9,117 nucleotides of DNA from Burkholderiales bacterium. Lineage in GTDB: Bacteria; Pseudomonadota; Gammaproteobacteria; Burkholderiales; CAIKXV01. The DNA lies in contig JAIENF010000217.1 of assembly GCA_019751575.1 (NCBI GenBank), forward strand, positions 1-9,117, written 5' to 3'. Of the stretch, positions 1 to 7,456 are shown piece after piece. Position 1 is the first letter of the stretch; each line of letters starts with the position of its first letter. Under the pieces are notes generated by a model. It was not told the DNA's origin and ran no database searches. It saw only the letters and a program-made list of their open reading frames with translations. Position numbers and translations under genes: made by a program.

Positions 1-1970
1 TCGGAAGCGTCAACCTCACCCTGTTCGTGCGCGAAGCGTTCACGCCGCAGGCGCGCTTCGACTTCGAGGCGTTCGGCCGCGTGGTGCGCCCGGCGATCCG
101 CATGCTCGACAACGTGCTCGACGCCACCGTCTGGCCGTTGCCGCAGCAGCACGCGGAATCGCGCGCCAAGCGCCGGGTCGGGCTGGGCTTCACCGGCCTG
201 GGCGACACGCTGATCATGCTCGGGTTGCGCTTCGATACCGAGGGCGCGCGCGGCATGGCTTCGCAGATCGCGCAGGCGATGCGCGACGAGTCGTATGCGG
301 CCTCGGTCGACATCGCGAAGGACAAGGGCGCGTTCCCGGTGCTCGATCGCGAGCGCTATCTCGCCGAGCCGTCGTTCGCCTCGCGCCTGCCCGAGCCTGT
401 CAAGCAGGGCATCCGCGAGCACGGGCTGCGCAACAGCCACCTGCTGTCGATCGCACCGACCGGCACCATCTCGCTCGCGTTCGCCGACAACGCGTCCAAC
501 GGCATCGAGCCGCCGTTCTCCTGGACCTACCAGCGCAAGAAGCGGATGCCCGACGACACGCACAAGGTCTACGACGTGGAAGACCATGCGTGGCGCCTGT
601 ACCGGCACCTGGGCGGCAATGTCGATGCGCTGCCCGAATCGTTCGTCACCGCGCTCGAGATCTCGGCGCTCGACCACATGAAGATGGTCGCGGCGGTCGC
701 GCCGTTCGTCGACTCGGCGATCAGCAAGACCGTCAACGTGCCGGCCGACTATCCGTACGAGGACTTCCAGAACCTCTACATGGAAGCCTGGAAGGCGGGC
801 CTGAAGGGCATCACGACCTACCGGCCGAACGCGGTGCTGGGCAGCGTGCTGTCGGTGACGCCGTCGACCACGGCCGGCGCGGGTACGCTTCCCAACGACA
901 CGCCGAACGACCTCGACACCAGCGATGCCGATCGGCGCATCCGGCTCGAGGCCGCACCGCAGCCGGCATTGGCCAGCCTGCGCTGGCCGGGGCGTCCGAA
1001 GCTCACCGCGGGCAATCCGTCGTGGACCTTCATGGTCGAGGCGCCGACCGGCAGCTTCGCGATCTTCGTCGGCCATGTCGAGGATGAGCAGTCGCATCCA
1101 TTCGAGGTGTGGGTCAATGGCGCCGAGCAGCCGCGCGGCCTGGGCGCGGTCGCCAAGACGCTGTCGATGGACATGCGCGCACAGGACACCGGCTGGCTGC
1201 GTGCCAAGCTCGACATGCTGTCGAAGACCCCGGGCGACGACGCGTTCGATTGCGCACTGCCGCCGGACGGCAAGCCGCTGCGCATGCCGAGCATGGTCAG
1301 CGCGTTCGCGCGCATCGTGCGCTGGCGCGTGGAACAGCTGGGGGCGCTGGACGAGCGCTCGGGTGGCTCGCCGGTGCTCGACGCCCTGTTCACGAAGAAG
1401 GAGCCGAAGACCGGCACCGACGGCACGATGAGCTGGAGCGTCGACATCTACAACGGCGCGAGCGGCGACGACTTCGTGCTGATGCTGAAGGAACTGGTGC
1501 TGCCCAATGGCCAGCGCCGTCCATACTCGATGTGGCTTGCGGGTTCGTATCCGCGCGCGCTCGACGGCCTGTGCAAGCTGCTGTCGCTCGACATGCGGGT
1601 GATCGACCCGGCGTGGATCGGCATGAAGCTGCGCAAGCTGTTGTCGTATGCGGAACCGCTCGGCGACTTCATGGCGCGGGTGCCGGGCGAGGACCGGCAG
1701 GAGAACTATCCGAGCACGGTCGCCTACATCGCGCGCCTGATGATCCACCGCTACGCGATGCTCGGCGTGCTCGACGAGCGCGGCCTGCCGCTGTCCGACA
1801 TGGGCGTGCTCGAGATGCCCGAGGACGATGGCGTGATGCCGGTCGCGAACACGCCGGTCAGCGCGGTCGTGGCGGGCAAGCTGTGCGCCGAATGCGGCAA
1901 CATGGCGGTGATACGCAAGGATGGCTGCGAGTTCTGCACCGCATGCGGCGCGATCGGCGCCTGCGGATGA
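1..1970 (+). CDS. nrdJ: Adenosylcobalamin-dependent (class II) ribonucleotide reductase, C-terminal part, 5' end outside window
   Basis: This enzyme makes deoxyribonucleotides from ribonucleotides using a B12-derived radical and needs no oxygen. The frame is open from base 3 with no start in the window. The first residues, GSVNLTLFV, match the strand that follows the catalytic Cys region of class II enzymes, so the radical-site cysteine and the N-terminal allosteric part lie upstream of the edge. About 655 residues are visible. They include the phosphate-binding PTGTIS loop (about 152-157), ISKTVNVP (about 240-247) and TTYRPN (about 271-276), typical of the large-subunit barrel. Two TSCPD-type repeats follow (about 340-455 and 478-590). 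The tail has six cysteines (CxxC, CxxC, C and a near-terminal ACG), which in this family serve zinc binding and disulfide reduction. The next gene begins 19 bases after the TGA, so the three plus-strand genes may be cotranscribed. A GTG at base 27 is internal, not the start. Confidence 0.95.
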   Translation, partial: GSVNLTLFVREAFTPQARFDFEAFGRVVRPAIRMLDNVLDATVWPLPQQHAESRAKRRVGLGFTGLGDTLIMLGLRFDTEGARGMASQIAQAMRDESYAASVDIAKDKGAFPVLDRERYLAEPSFASRLPEPVKQGIREHGLRNSHLLSIAPTGTISLAFADNASNGIEPPFSWTYQRKKRMPDDTHKVYDVEDHAWRLYRHLGGNVDALPESFVTALEISALDHMKMVAAVAPFVDSAISKTVNVPADYPYEDFQNLYMEAWKAGLKGITTYRPNAVLGSVLSVTPSTTAGAGTLPNDTPNDLDTSDADRRIRLEAAPQPALASLRWPGRPKLTAGNPSWTFMVEAPTGSFAIFVGHVEDEQSHPFEVWVNGAEQPRGLGAVAKTLSMDMRAQDTGWLRAKLDMLSKTPGDDAFDCALPPDGKPLRMPSMVSAFARIVRWRVEQLGALDERSGGSPVLDALFTKKEPKTGTDGTMSWSVDIYNGASGDDFVLMLKELVLPNGQRRPYSMWLAGSYPRALDGLCKLLSLDMRVIDPAWIGMKLRKLLSYAEPLGDFMARVPGEDRQENYPSTVAYIARLMIHRYAMLGVLDERGLPLSDMGVLEMPEDDGVMPVANTPVSAVVAGKLCAECGNMAVIRKDGCEFCTACGAIGACG

Positions 1971-1989
1971 GCGAAGGCGAACCTGCAGC

Positions 1990-2634
1990 ATGAGCGCACG
2001 GCTCCACGCCATCGGACAGGCACGCATCGAGGCCGAGCCGGCCTTCCTGCACGACCTGGGGCTGGTCGAGTCGCATGCATGGGCATTGCTCGAAAGCGGC
2101 GCCACCGATCGCCGATCGCCGTGCCACGCACCGTCGGTCGCGACGCTGTCGGACGACGGTCCGCAGGTGCGCACCGTCACGCTGCGCCATGTCGATCGCG
2201 TGTCGGCGGCGCTGCGCTTCAATGCCGATGCACGGGGCGGGCTGGTCAACCAGTTGATGGCCGATCCGCGCGCTGCCGTGCACATGTATCACGCCGCGCA
2301 GAAGACCCAGCTTCGCCTGCGCACGCAGGCCATGCTGCACAGGAGCGATGCGCTGGCCCTCGCCACCTGGCAGGCCACGGATCCATCCGCGAAGCGCTGC
2401 TACCTGGTGCCCCCGCCCGGGTCGCCCGCCGGTGCTCCGGCCAGCGGATTACCGACCGCCCTCGAGCGGCGCCGCCCGCGCGACGACGAGAGCGATGCCG
2501 GCTTCGTCCACTTCTGCGTCGTCGAACTTAAGATCGCAGCGATCGAATGGCTGCACCTGCATGCGATCCACAAGCGCCGCGCGCGCTTCGAACTGCGCGA
2601 GGGACGCTGGCAGGGCACGTGGCTCACGCCCTGA
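1990..2634 (+). CDS. Pyridoxamine 5'-phosphate oxidase-family flavoprotein (Alr4036-like)
   Basis: This is a 214-residue protein of the split-barrel FMN-binding fold. Recognisable elements are the ATLSDDGPQVRTVTLRHVD strand pair (about 51-69), then FNADARGGLVNQLMADPRAAV (about 78-97). In this family that stretch places R/T and K/S-type contacts on the FMN phosphate. The QLRLRTQA segment (about 107-114) and a basic Trp-containing C-terminus (RARFELREGRWQGTW) also recall PdxH-type enzymes. Length and pattern fit the Alr4036/pyridoxamine-oxidase-like group better than true PdxH, so the substrate is unknown. ATG 1990 was chosen because it sits 19 bases after the nrdJ stop, has an AAGG about 12 bases upstream, and leaves a normal N-terminus. 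In-frame ORF extending back to 1921 would overlap nrdJ and adds nothing family-like. The region 141-170 is a Pro/Arg-rich linker. Confidence 0.8.
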   Translation: MSARLHAIGQARIEAEPAFLHDLGLVESHAWALLESGATDRRSPCHAPSVATLSDDGPQVRTVTLRHVDRVSAALRFNADARGGLVNQLMADPRAAVHMYHAAQKTQLRLRTQAMLHRSDALALATWQATDPSAKRCYLVPPPGSPAGAPASGLPTALERRRPRDDESDAGFVHFCVVELKIAAIEWLHLHAIHKRRARFELREGRWQGTWLTP

Positions 2635-2644
2635 ACAGGCGGCG

Positions 2645-4099
2645 ATGAAGGACGCGCAGCCGCGGCCCGACCCGCGGACGGGGGCGGACGAGGACCGCAC
2701 GGTGTCCACCCGCGAATTCCTGCGGCTGTTCACCGCGCTGATGCTGCCGATGTTCCTCGCTGCGATCGACCAGACCCTGCTGGCGACCGCGACGCCGGCG
2801 ATCGCCGCCGACCTCGGCGGCCTGCGCGACGCGAGCTGGATCGCGCTCGGCTACCTGCTCGCGGTGACCATCACCGTGCCCACCTACGGCCGGCTGGGCG
2901 ACCGTTACGGGCGGCGCGACCTGCTGCTGGTCGCACTCGGGGTGTTCGCCGCCGGATCGATCGCCTGCGCGCTGTCGCAGTCGATGCTGCAGCTGGTGCT
3001 CGCCCGCGTGCTGCAGGGGCTGGGCGGCGGCGGACTGATGGTCATGTCGCAGGCCCTGATCGGGGAACTGGTGCCCCCGCGCGAGCGGCCGCGCTTCCAG
3101 GCGTACTTCGCGAGCATCTTCACGCTGTCGAGCGTCGCCGGACCCGTGCTGGGCGGGCTGATCGTCGGCCAGGTGGGATGGCGCTGGCTGTTCGCCGCGA
3201 ACCTGCCGCTGGTCCTGCTCGCCACCGGGCTGGTGCTGCGCCTGCCGCGCGGCGTGAAGTATCCGGACAGCGGCGGCGTGGACGACCGCACCGGCATGCT
3301 GCTGTTCGCGCTGGCGGCATCCGCCAGCCTCGTGTGGCTGACCTTCGGCGGCCACCGTTTCGACTGGCTGTCGCCGACCAGCGCGGCGCTGGCCAGCGCA
3401 GCACTCCTGCTCTGCGCCTGGCTCTACCGGCGCGAGCGGCGGCTGGCCCAGCCCTTCCTGCCGATCGAGATCCTGCGCATCCGCGGCGTGCTGGACATGA
3501 CGATCACCATCGCCTGCTTCGCCGCCTGCCTGTTCGCCACGATCTTCTTCCTGCCGATCTACCTGCAGCTCGGATACGGCTCGAGCGCGAACGAGAGCGG
3601 CCTGCTGCTGCTGCCGCTGACCCTGGGGCTGGTGATCGGCTCCACGCTCACCGGGCGCATCGTGTACCGCACCCGCCGCCCCTCGGCGACACCGCCGATC
3701 GGCCTGGGCATCGCCGCCGCCTCGCTCGCGCTGCTCGGCGTCACGCCGCCCGAGCCCTGGCTGATCGGCGTACTCGGGCTCGCCTGCGGGCTCGGGCTGG
3801 GCGGCATCATGCCGTCGGCGCAGGTGATCATCCAGCAGCTGTCCGGCCGCCGGAAGCTCGGCGCCGGGGCCGCGACCCTCGGCCTCGCCCGCGTGATCGG
3901 CGCCTCGCTCGGCACCGCCGGCTTCGGTGCGATCTCGTTCGCGCTGCTCCAGGGCACCGACATCGACGCGATGCTTCACGGCGCCGCCGGCGACCGGGCA
4001 CGGCTCGTCGACGGCTTCCACATCGGATTCCTGGCGATCGCAAGCCTCGCCCTGGCCGGCGCCCTGCACGCCCGCCGCCTCCCCGACGTCCGCCTCTGA
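2645..4099 (+). CDS. MFS drug/solute exporter, DHA2 (EmrB/QacA-like) family
   Basis: This is a 484-residue inner-membrane transporter, probably a proton-driven exporter. After a charged cytoplasmic N-terminus (1-25) come multiple hydrophobic segments whose number and length fit the 14-helix DHA2 class. Motifs visible: D1-type DQTLLATATPAI (42-53) in helix 1, motif A GRLGDRYGRR (82-91) in the loop between helices 2 and 3, motif B ARVLQGLGGG (120-129) and the antiporter motif C GPVLGGLI (166-173). The substrate cannot be read from sequence. The start ATG is 10 bases after the preceding stop, with a weak AGG just upstream. A GTG at 2702 (VSTREFL) is an alternative start that would remove the polar N-terminus. 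The stop codon overlaps the left end of the repeat element that follows. No periplasmic adaptor gene is next to it; the TolC-like gene at the right edge lies four genes away on the other strand. Confidence 0.93.
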   Translation: MKDAQPRPDPRTGADEDRTVSTREFLRLFTALMLPMFLAAIDQTLLATATPAIAADLGGLRDASWIALGYLLAVTITVPTYGRLGDRYGRRDLLLVALGVFAAGSIACALSQSMLQLVLARVLQGLGGGGLMVMSQALIGELVPPRERPRFQAYFASIFTLSSVAGPVLGGLIVGQVGWRWLFAANLPLVLLATGLVLRLPRGVKYPDSGGVDDRTGMLLFALAASASLVWLTFGGHRFDWLSPTSAALASAALLLCAWLYRRERRLAQPFLPIEILRIRGVLDMTITIACFAACLFATIFFLPIYLQLGYGSSANESGLLLLPLTLGLVIGSTLTGRIVYRTRRPSATPPIGLGIAAASLALLGVTPPEPWLIGVLGLACGLGLGGIMPSAQVIIQQLSGRRKLGAGAATLGLARVIGASLGTAGFGAISFALLQGTDIDAMLHGAAGDRARLVDGFHIGFLAIASLALAGALHARRLPDVRL

Positions 4100-4237
4100 A
4101 ATCCGGGTCAGAGACGATTTGTTTGCGGCCCCGGGGCTGCCCCCAGGGTCAGACCCCAAGCCGACCCCAAGCCGGCTAAAATCGTCTCTGACCCAGATTG
4201 CCCCAAGCCGGTCCAAATCGTCTCTGACCCGGATTTC
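4098..4237. repeat. REP/BIME-like intergenic repeat element bounded by perfect 24-bp inverted repeats
   Basis: Bases 4098-4121 and 4214-4237 are exact reverse complements over 24 bases, with core GGGTCAGAGACGATTT on the left and AAATCGTCTCTGACCC on the right. The pair stops matching on both sides immediately outside these limits. The left arm begins inside the TGA of the MFS gene and the right arm ends four bases before the stop of the convergent YedF-like gene, so the element occupies the whole spacer. The interior holds a further copy of the core (4179-4194), a 10-bp palindrome (4128-4137) and GGGTCAGACCC (4146-4156). Repeats with GGGTCAGA-type ends are common between genes in some proteobacteria and are often mobilised by REP-associated tyrosine transposases; that link is inference, as no transposase is present. 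It could also limit read-through between the convergent genes. Confidence 0.85.
4165..4235. repeat. Two 35-bp direct repeats, 36-bp period
   Basis: Units 4165-4199 and 4201-4235 share CCCCAAGCCGG, then three variable bases, then AAATCGTCTCTGACCC, one variable base and GATT. They differ at four positions. They are two same-orientation copies of the right arm of the larger element. A shorter perfect tandem of ACCCCAAGCCG (4153-4163 and 4164-4174) abuts the first unit, which suggests growth by slippage or recombination between copies. Confidence 0.85.
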
Positions 4238-4241
4238 TTCG

Positions 4242-4601
4242 TCAGAGGGTGATGACGCGGGGGGCGGTGGCCTGGAGTTCGAGGATGGTGGCCATGTTGC
4301 CGATTTCGCCGGCGCCGACGCGGTCCATCAGGCCGTAGTGTTCCAGGCAGGTGCGGCAGGAGACCAGGCGCACGCCGGCAGATGCCAGCTGGCGCAGTTC
4401 GGCGAGGCAGGGTGAATCGTCGGCGGTGAGCTTCACGCCTGCGGCGTAGAAGACGATTGCCGCAGGCCTCGCGCCGAGCTCGACCAGGGTCTTGAAGTAG
4501 GTCACCACGACCCGGCGCAACAGGGCGGGGTCGCCCTGGCCGACGCCGTCGCTGGTCGCGACGATCACCGCATCGGAGAAATCCGCCGCAGGGATGGCCA
4601 C
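4242..4601 (-). CDS. YedF-like DsrE-fold protein (C-terminal domain only), putative selenium/sulfur redox protein
   Basis: This is a 119-residue protein. The whole sequence follows the DsrE-like C-terminal domain of YedF: VIVATSDGVGQGDPALLRR (about 13-30), a central IVFYAAGVKLTADDSPCLAEL stretch (about 50-69), then VSCRTCLEHYGL (80-91) with the CxxC pair at 82 and 85, and GEIGNMATI (98-106). Full-length YedF has an extra N-terminal TusA-like domain of about 75 residues. That domain is absent here, and nothing upstream encodes it because ettA ends seven bases before this start. The start GTG 4601 is preceded at good spacing by GAGG, which overlaps the ettA stop. YedF proteins are linked to selenium metabolism by genomic co-occurrence; the biochemical role is not settled. 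Its gene lies downstream of a likely selenoprotein gene on the same strand. A generic DsrE/DsrF-like sulfur-relay protein is the alternative. Confidence 0.82.
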   Translation of the reverse strand: MAIPAADFSDAVIVATSDGVGQGDPALLRRVVVTYFKTLVELGARPAAIVFYAAGVKLTADDSPCLAELRQLASAGVRLVSCRTCLEHYGLMDRVGAGEIGNMATILELQATAPRVITL

Positions 4602-4608
4602 CCCCGCC

Positions 4609-6276
<1,668 letters not shown>

Positions 6277-6333
6277 TGCATCGCAGCCGTGAATGTGGAC
6301 GACCCCGATTGTCCCACGATACGACCGGCCGGA

Positions 6334-6927
6334 TCACCCGGTGTGCTTGCCGACCCCCCACCCCTTGTCAGCCAGGTGCTTTTCGCCCACCTCGAGCGGC
6401 TCTTCCTCGAGCGGCGTGGCCATCGAGTCGTTCCAGCGGTTCATGAAGCCGAACAGGGACACGGTGGCGGCGATCTCGACGATCTGGCCCTCGGTCCAGT
6501 GCTGCTTCATCCGGTCCATCAGTTCGTCGGTCACGTCGTTCGGCTGCGACGCCGCCGCGATGGCGAAATCGAGGGCCACGCGCTCGGCCTCGCTGTACAG
6601 CGGGCTGCTGCGGAATTCCCAGATGGCGTCGAACTTCGCTTCATCGATCCCGAGCCGGAGCGCCGCCCCGGCAGTATGGGCCATTCAATAGTTGCAGCCG
6701 TGTGCCTTGCTCGCCATGTACGAAACCAGCCGCTTGAACGACACCGGCACCTCGCCATCGGGCGCCCAGATCGAAGCGGCGAGCGCGGCCAGCGCCTTCA
6801 GGATCTCCGGCTTGCGCTGCAGGATCAACGCGCTGTTGGGCACGAAGCCGAGCGACTTGCGGTAACGATCGAACGATTCCTCGAGGCCGGGGACCGAGCC
6901 CATCGGCAGGGGTGCGACACGTGACAT
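6334..6927 (-). CDS. AhpD-like / carboxymuconolactone decarboxylase-family protein with in-frame UGA, probable selenoprotein (CxxU)
   Basis: Reading through one UGA gives 197 residues of the AhpD-like alkylhydroperoxidase fold, cytosolic and all-helical. The N-terminal part has GFVPNSALILQRKPEILKAL (about 27-46), a hallmark of peroxidase-related family members. Next comes the active-site helix YMASKAHGCNY (70-80), the UGA at residue 81, then MAHTAGAALRLGID. The rest (SPLYSEAERVALDFAIAAA, VEIAATVSLFGFMNRWND) is intact to a TGA at 6336-6334. In AhpD the CxxC pair reduces peroxides; here C78 is present and the second Cys position is UGA. This is best read as selenocysteine, because no frameshift or other lesion exists and a SECIS-like hairpin follows. 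The start ATG 6927 has a strong AAGGAG seven bases upstream. The alternative is a point-nonsense pseudogene. The physiological substrate and electron donor are unknown. Confidence 0.78.
6649..6684 (-). promoter_or_regulatory. Candidate bacterial SECIS hairpin immediately downstream of the UGA
   Basis: In the transcript, 12 nt after the UGA, GCCGGGG (6672-6666) pairs with CUCCGGC (6660-6654), seven base pairs including one G-U. They enclose the loop CGGCG (6665-6661). The outer C-G could also close, leaving a GGC triloop. Below an asymmetric internal loop, CCC (6680-6678) can pair with GGG (6651-6649). The loop begins 19-20 nt from the UGA and has G in its first two positions. That agrees with the general bacterial SECIS layout as I know it (loop roughly 16-37 nt away, early G). 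There is no obvious bulged U like that of E. coli fdhF. High GC makes chance hairpins common. Confidence 0.6.
6685..6687 (-). other. In-frame UGA, proposed selenocysteine codon 81
   Basis: The codons around it read GGC TGC AAC TAT TGA ATG GCC CAT. Family members with ordinary cysteine have CxxC here, so UGA stands in for the second, redox-active Cys. It is the only in-frame stop between the well-supported ATG at 6927 and the natural end at 6334. Confidence 0.75.
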
Positions 6928-6934
6928 GGCTGTT

Positions 6935-6940
6935 CTCCTT
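6935..6940 (-). promoter_or_regulatory. Strong ribosome binding site of the AhpD-like gene
   Basis: AAGGAG, within GGAAGGAGAAC on the minus strand, lies seven bases before ATG 6927. It fixes the start and shows that the gene retains an efficient translation signal, which is less expected for a decaying pseudogene. Confidence 0.85.
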
Positions 6941-6953
6941 CCGGTGATCGTGA

Positions 6954-7361
6954 CTATGCCTTCGCGACCTTGTCCTGCACGCGCTGGTCGAAGCGCTCGA
7001 CGTTGACCACCACCCGGTCGTGCAGTCCGTCGCCGACGAGTTCCTTCTCGTCGCGCGCCTCGACCCGGAAGGTGATCAGCCGGCCCTCGACCTTGACCAC
7101 CTCGGCGGTGGCCACCACCTTCATGCCGACCGGGGTCGCCGCCACGTGGCGGATCTCGAGCCGGGTGCCGAGGCTCTGGTGTCCGGCGGGAAGGTAGTGT
7201 TCGGCCGCCTGCAGCGCCGCCGCCTCCATCAGGTTGACCAGCACCGGCGTCGCCAGCACCTCGACCTTGCCACTGCCGACGTGCGGCGCGGTATGCTCGT
7301 GGGCGACGGTGATCTCGTGCCGGCCCTGGCTGCCGATCGGGACGCTCAGTTCGAATGCCAA
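6954..7361 (-). CDS. FlK-like hotdog-fold acyl-CoA thioesterase
   Basis: This is a small hotdog-fold protein related to fluoroacetyl-CoA thioesterase FlK, which hydrolyses acyl-CoA esters. Using the TTG start, it has 135 residues. The segment VEVLATPVLVNLMEAAAL carries Thr and Glu eight residues apart, and RHVAATPVGMKV supplies a His 26 residues after that Glu. These spacings equal the Thr42/Glu50/His76 triad of FlK. Fluoroacetyl-CoA itself is an unlikely substrate; most relatives have unknown acyl-CoA substrates. I prefer TTG 7361 because GGAG lies eight bases before it, the product then begins MAFELSVPIG like other family members, and it leaves 95 bases before the divergent gene. The alternative ATG 7418 would add 19 mostly Ala residues and leave only 38 bases of spacer. 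The gene ends 26 bases before the AhpD-like start, so they are probably cotranscribed. Confidence 0.82.
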   Translation of the reverse strand: MAFELSVPIGSQGRHEITVAHEHTAPHVGSGKVEVLATPVLVNLMEAAALQAAEHYLPAGHQSLGTRLEIRHVAATPVGMKVVATAEVVKVEGRLITFRVEARDEKELVGDGLHDRVVVNVERFDQRVQDKVAKA

Positions 7362-7369
7362 GTGGGGTG

Positions 7370-7375
7370 CTCCCT
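7370..7375 (-). promoter_or_regulatory. Shine-Dalgarno supporting a TTG start for the thioesterase
   Basis: AGGGAG on the minus strand ends eight bases before TTG 7361. ATG 7418 has no comparable site. This decides the preferred start, though not conclusively. Confidence 0.5.
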
Positions 7376-7442
7376 GTGCTGCGGCGGCGGTTCGCGCGAT
7401 GGCCGCCGCGGTGTCCATCGAAGCCGCATGTTATCCGAAGCC

Positions 7443-7448
7443 GAAGGA
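7443..7448 (+). promoter_or_regulatory. Ribosome binding site of the ClpX-like gene
   Basis: GAAGGA lies eight bases before ATG 7457 and supports that start over upstream in-frame codons. Confidence 0.7.
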
Positions 7449-7456
7449 AAACCCGC

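Noticed and set aside
2624..4216. A 530-codon minus-strand frame antisense to the MFS gene
   Set aside because: The composition (Gln/Gly/Ala/Arg-rich, no hydrophobic core) is that of an antisense shadow, and the plus-strand frame has clear MFS motifs.
4098..4237. CRISPR array
   Set aside because: The repeats are too few, occur in both orientations and lack spacer-like unique intervals of regular length; there are no cas genes.
6334..6684. A separate 116-residue protein starting at the ATG directly after the UGA
   Set aside because: No Shine-Dalgarno precedes that ATG, and the product would be half an AhpD fold lacking the redox motif. It is better read as the continuation of one recoded gene.
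6334..6927. Pseudogene by nonsense mutation or sequencing error
   Set aside because: Not fully excluded. However, the single lesion hits precisely the catalytic Cys codon and is a UGA, a SECIS-like hairpin follows, the ribosome binding site is strong and the rest is intact.
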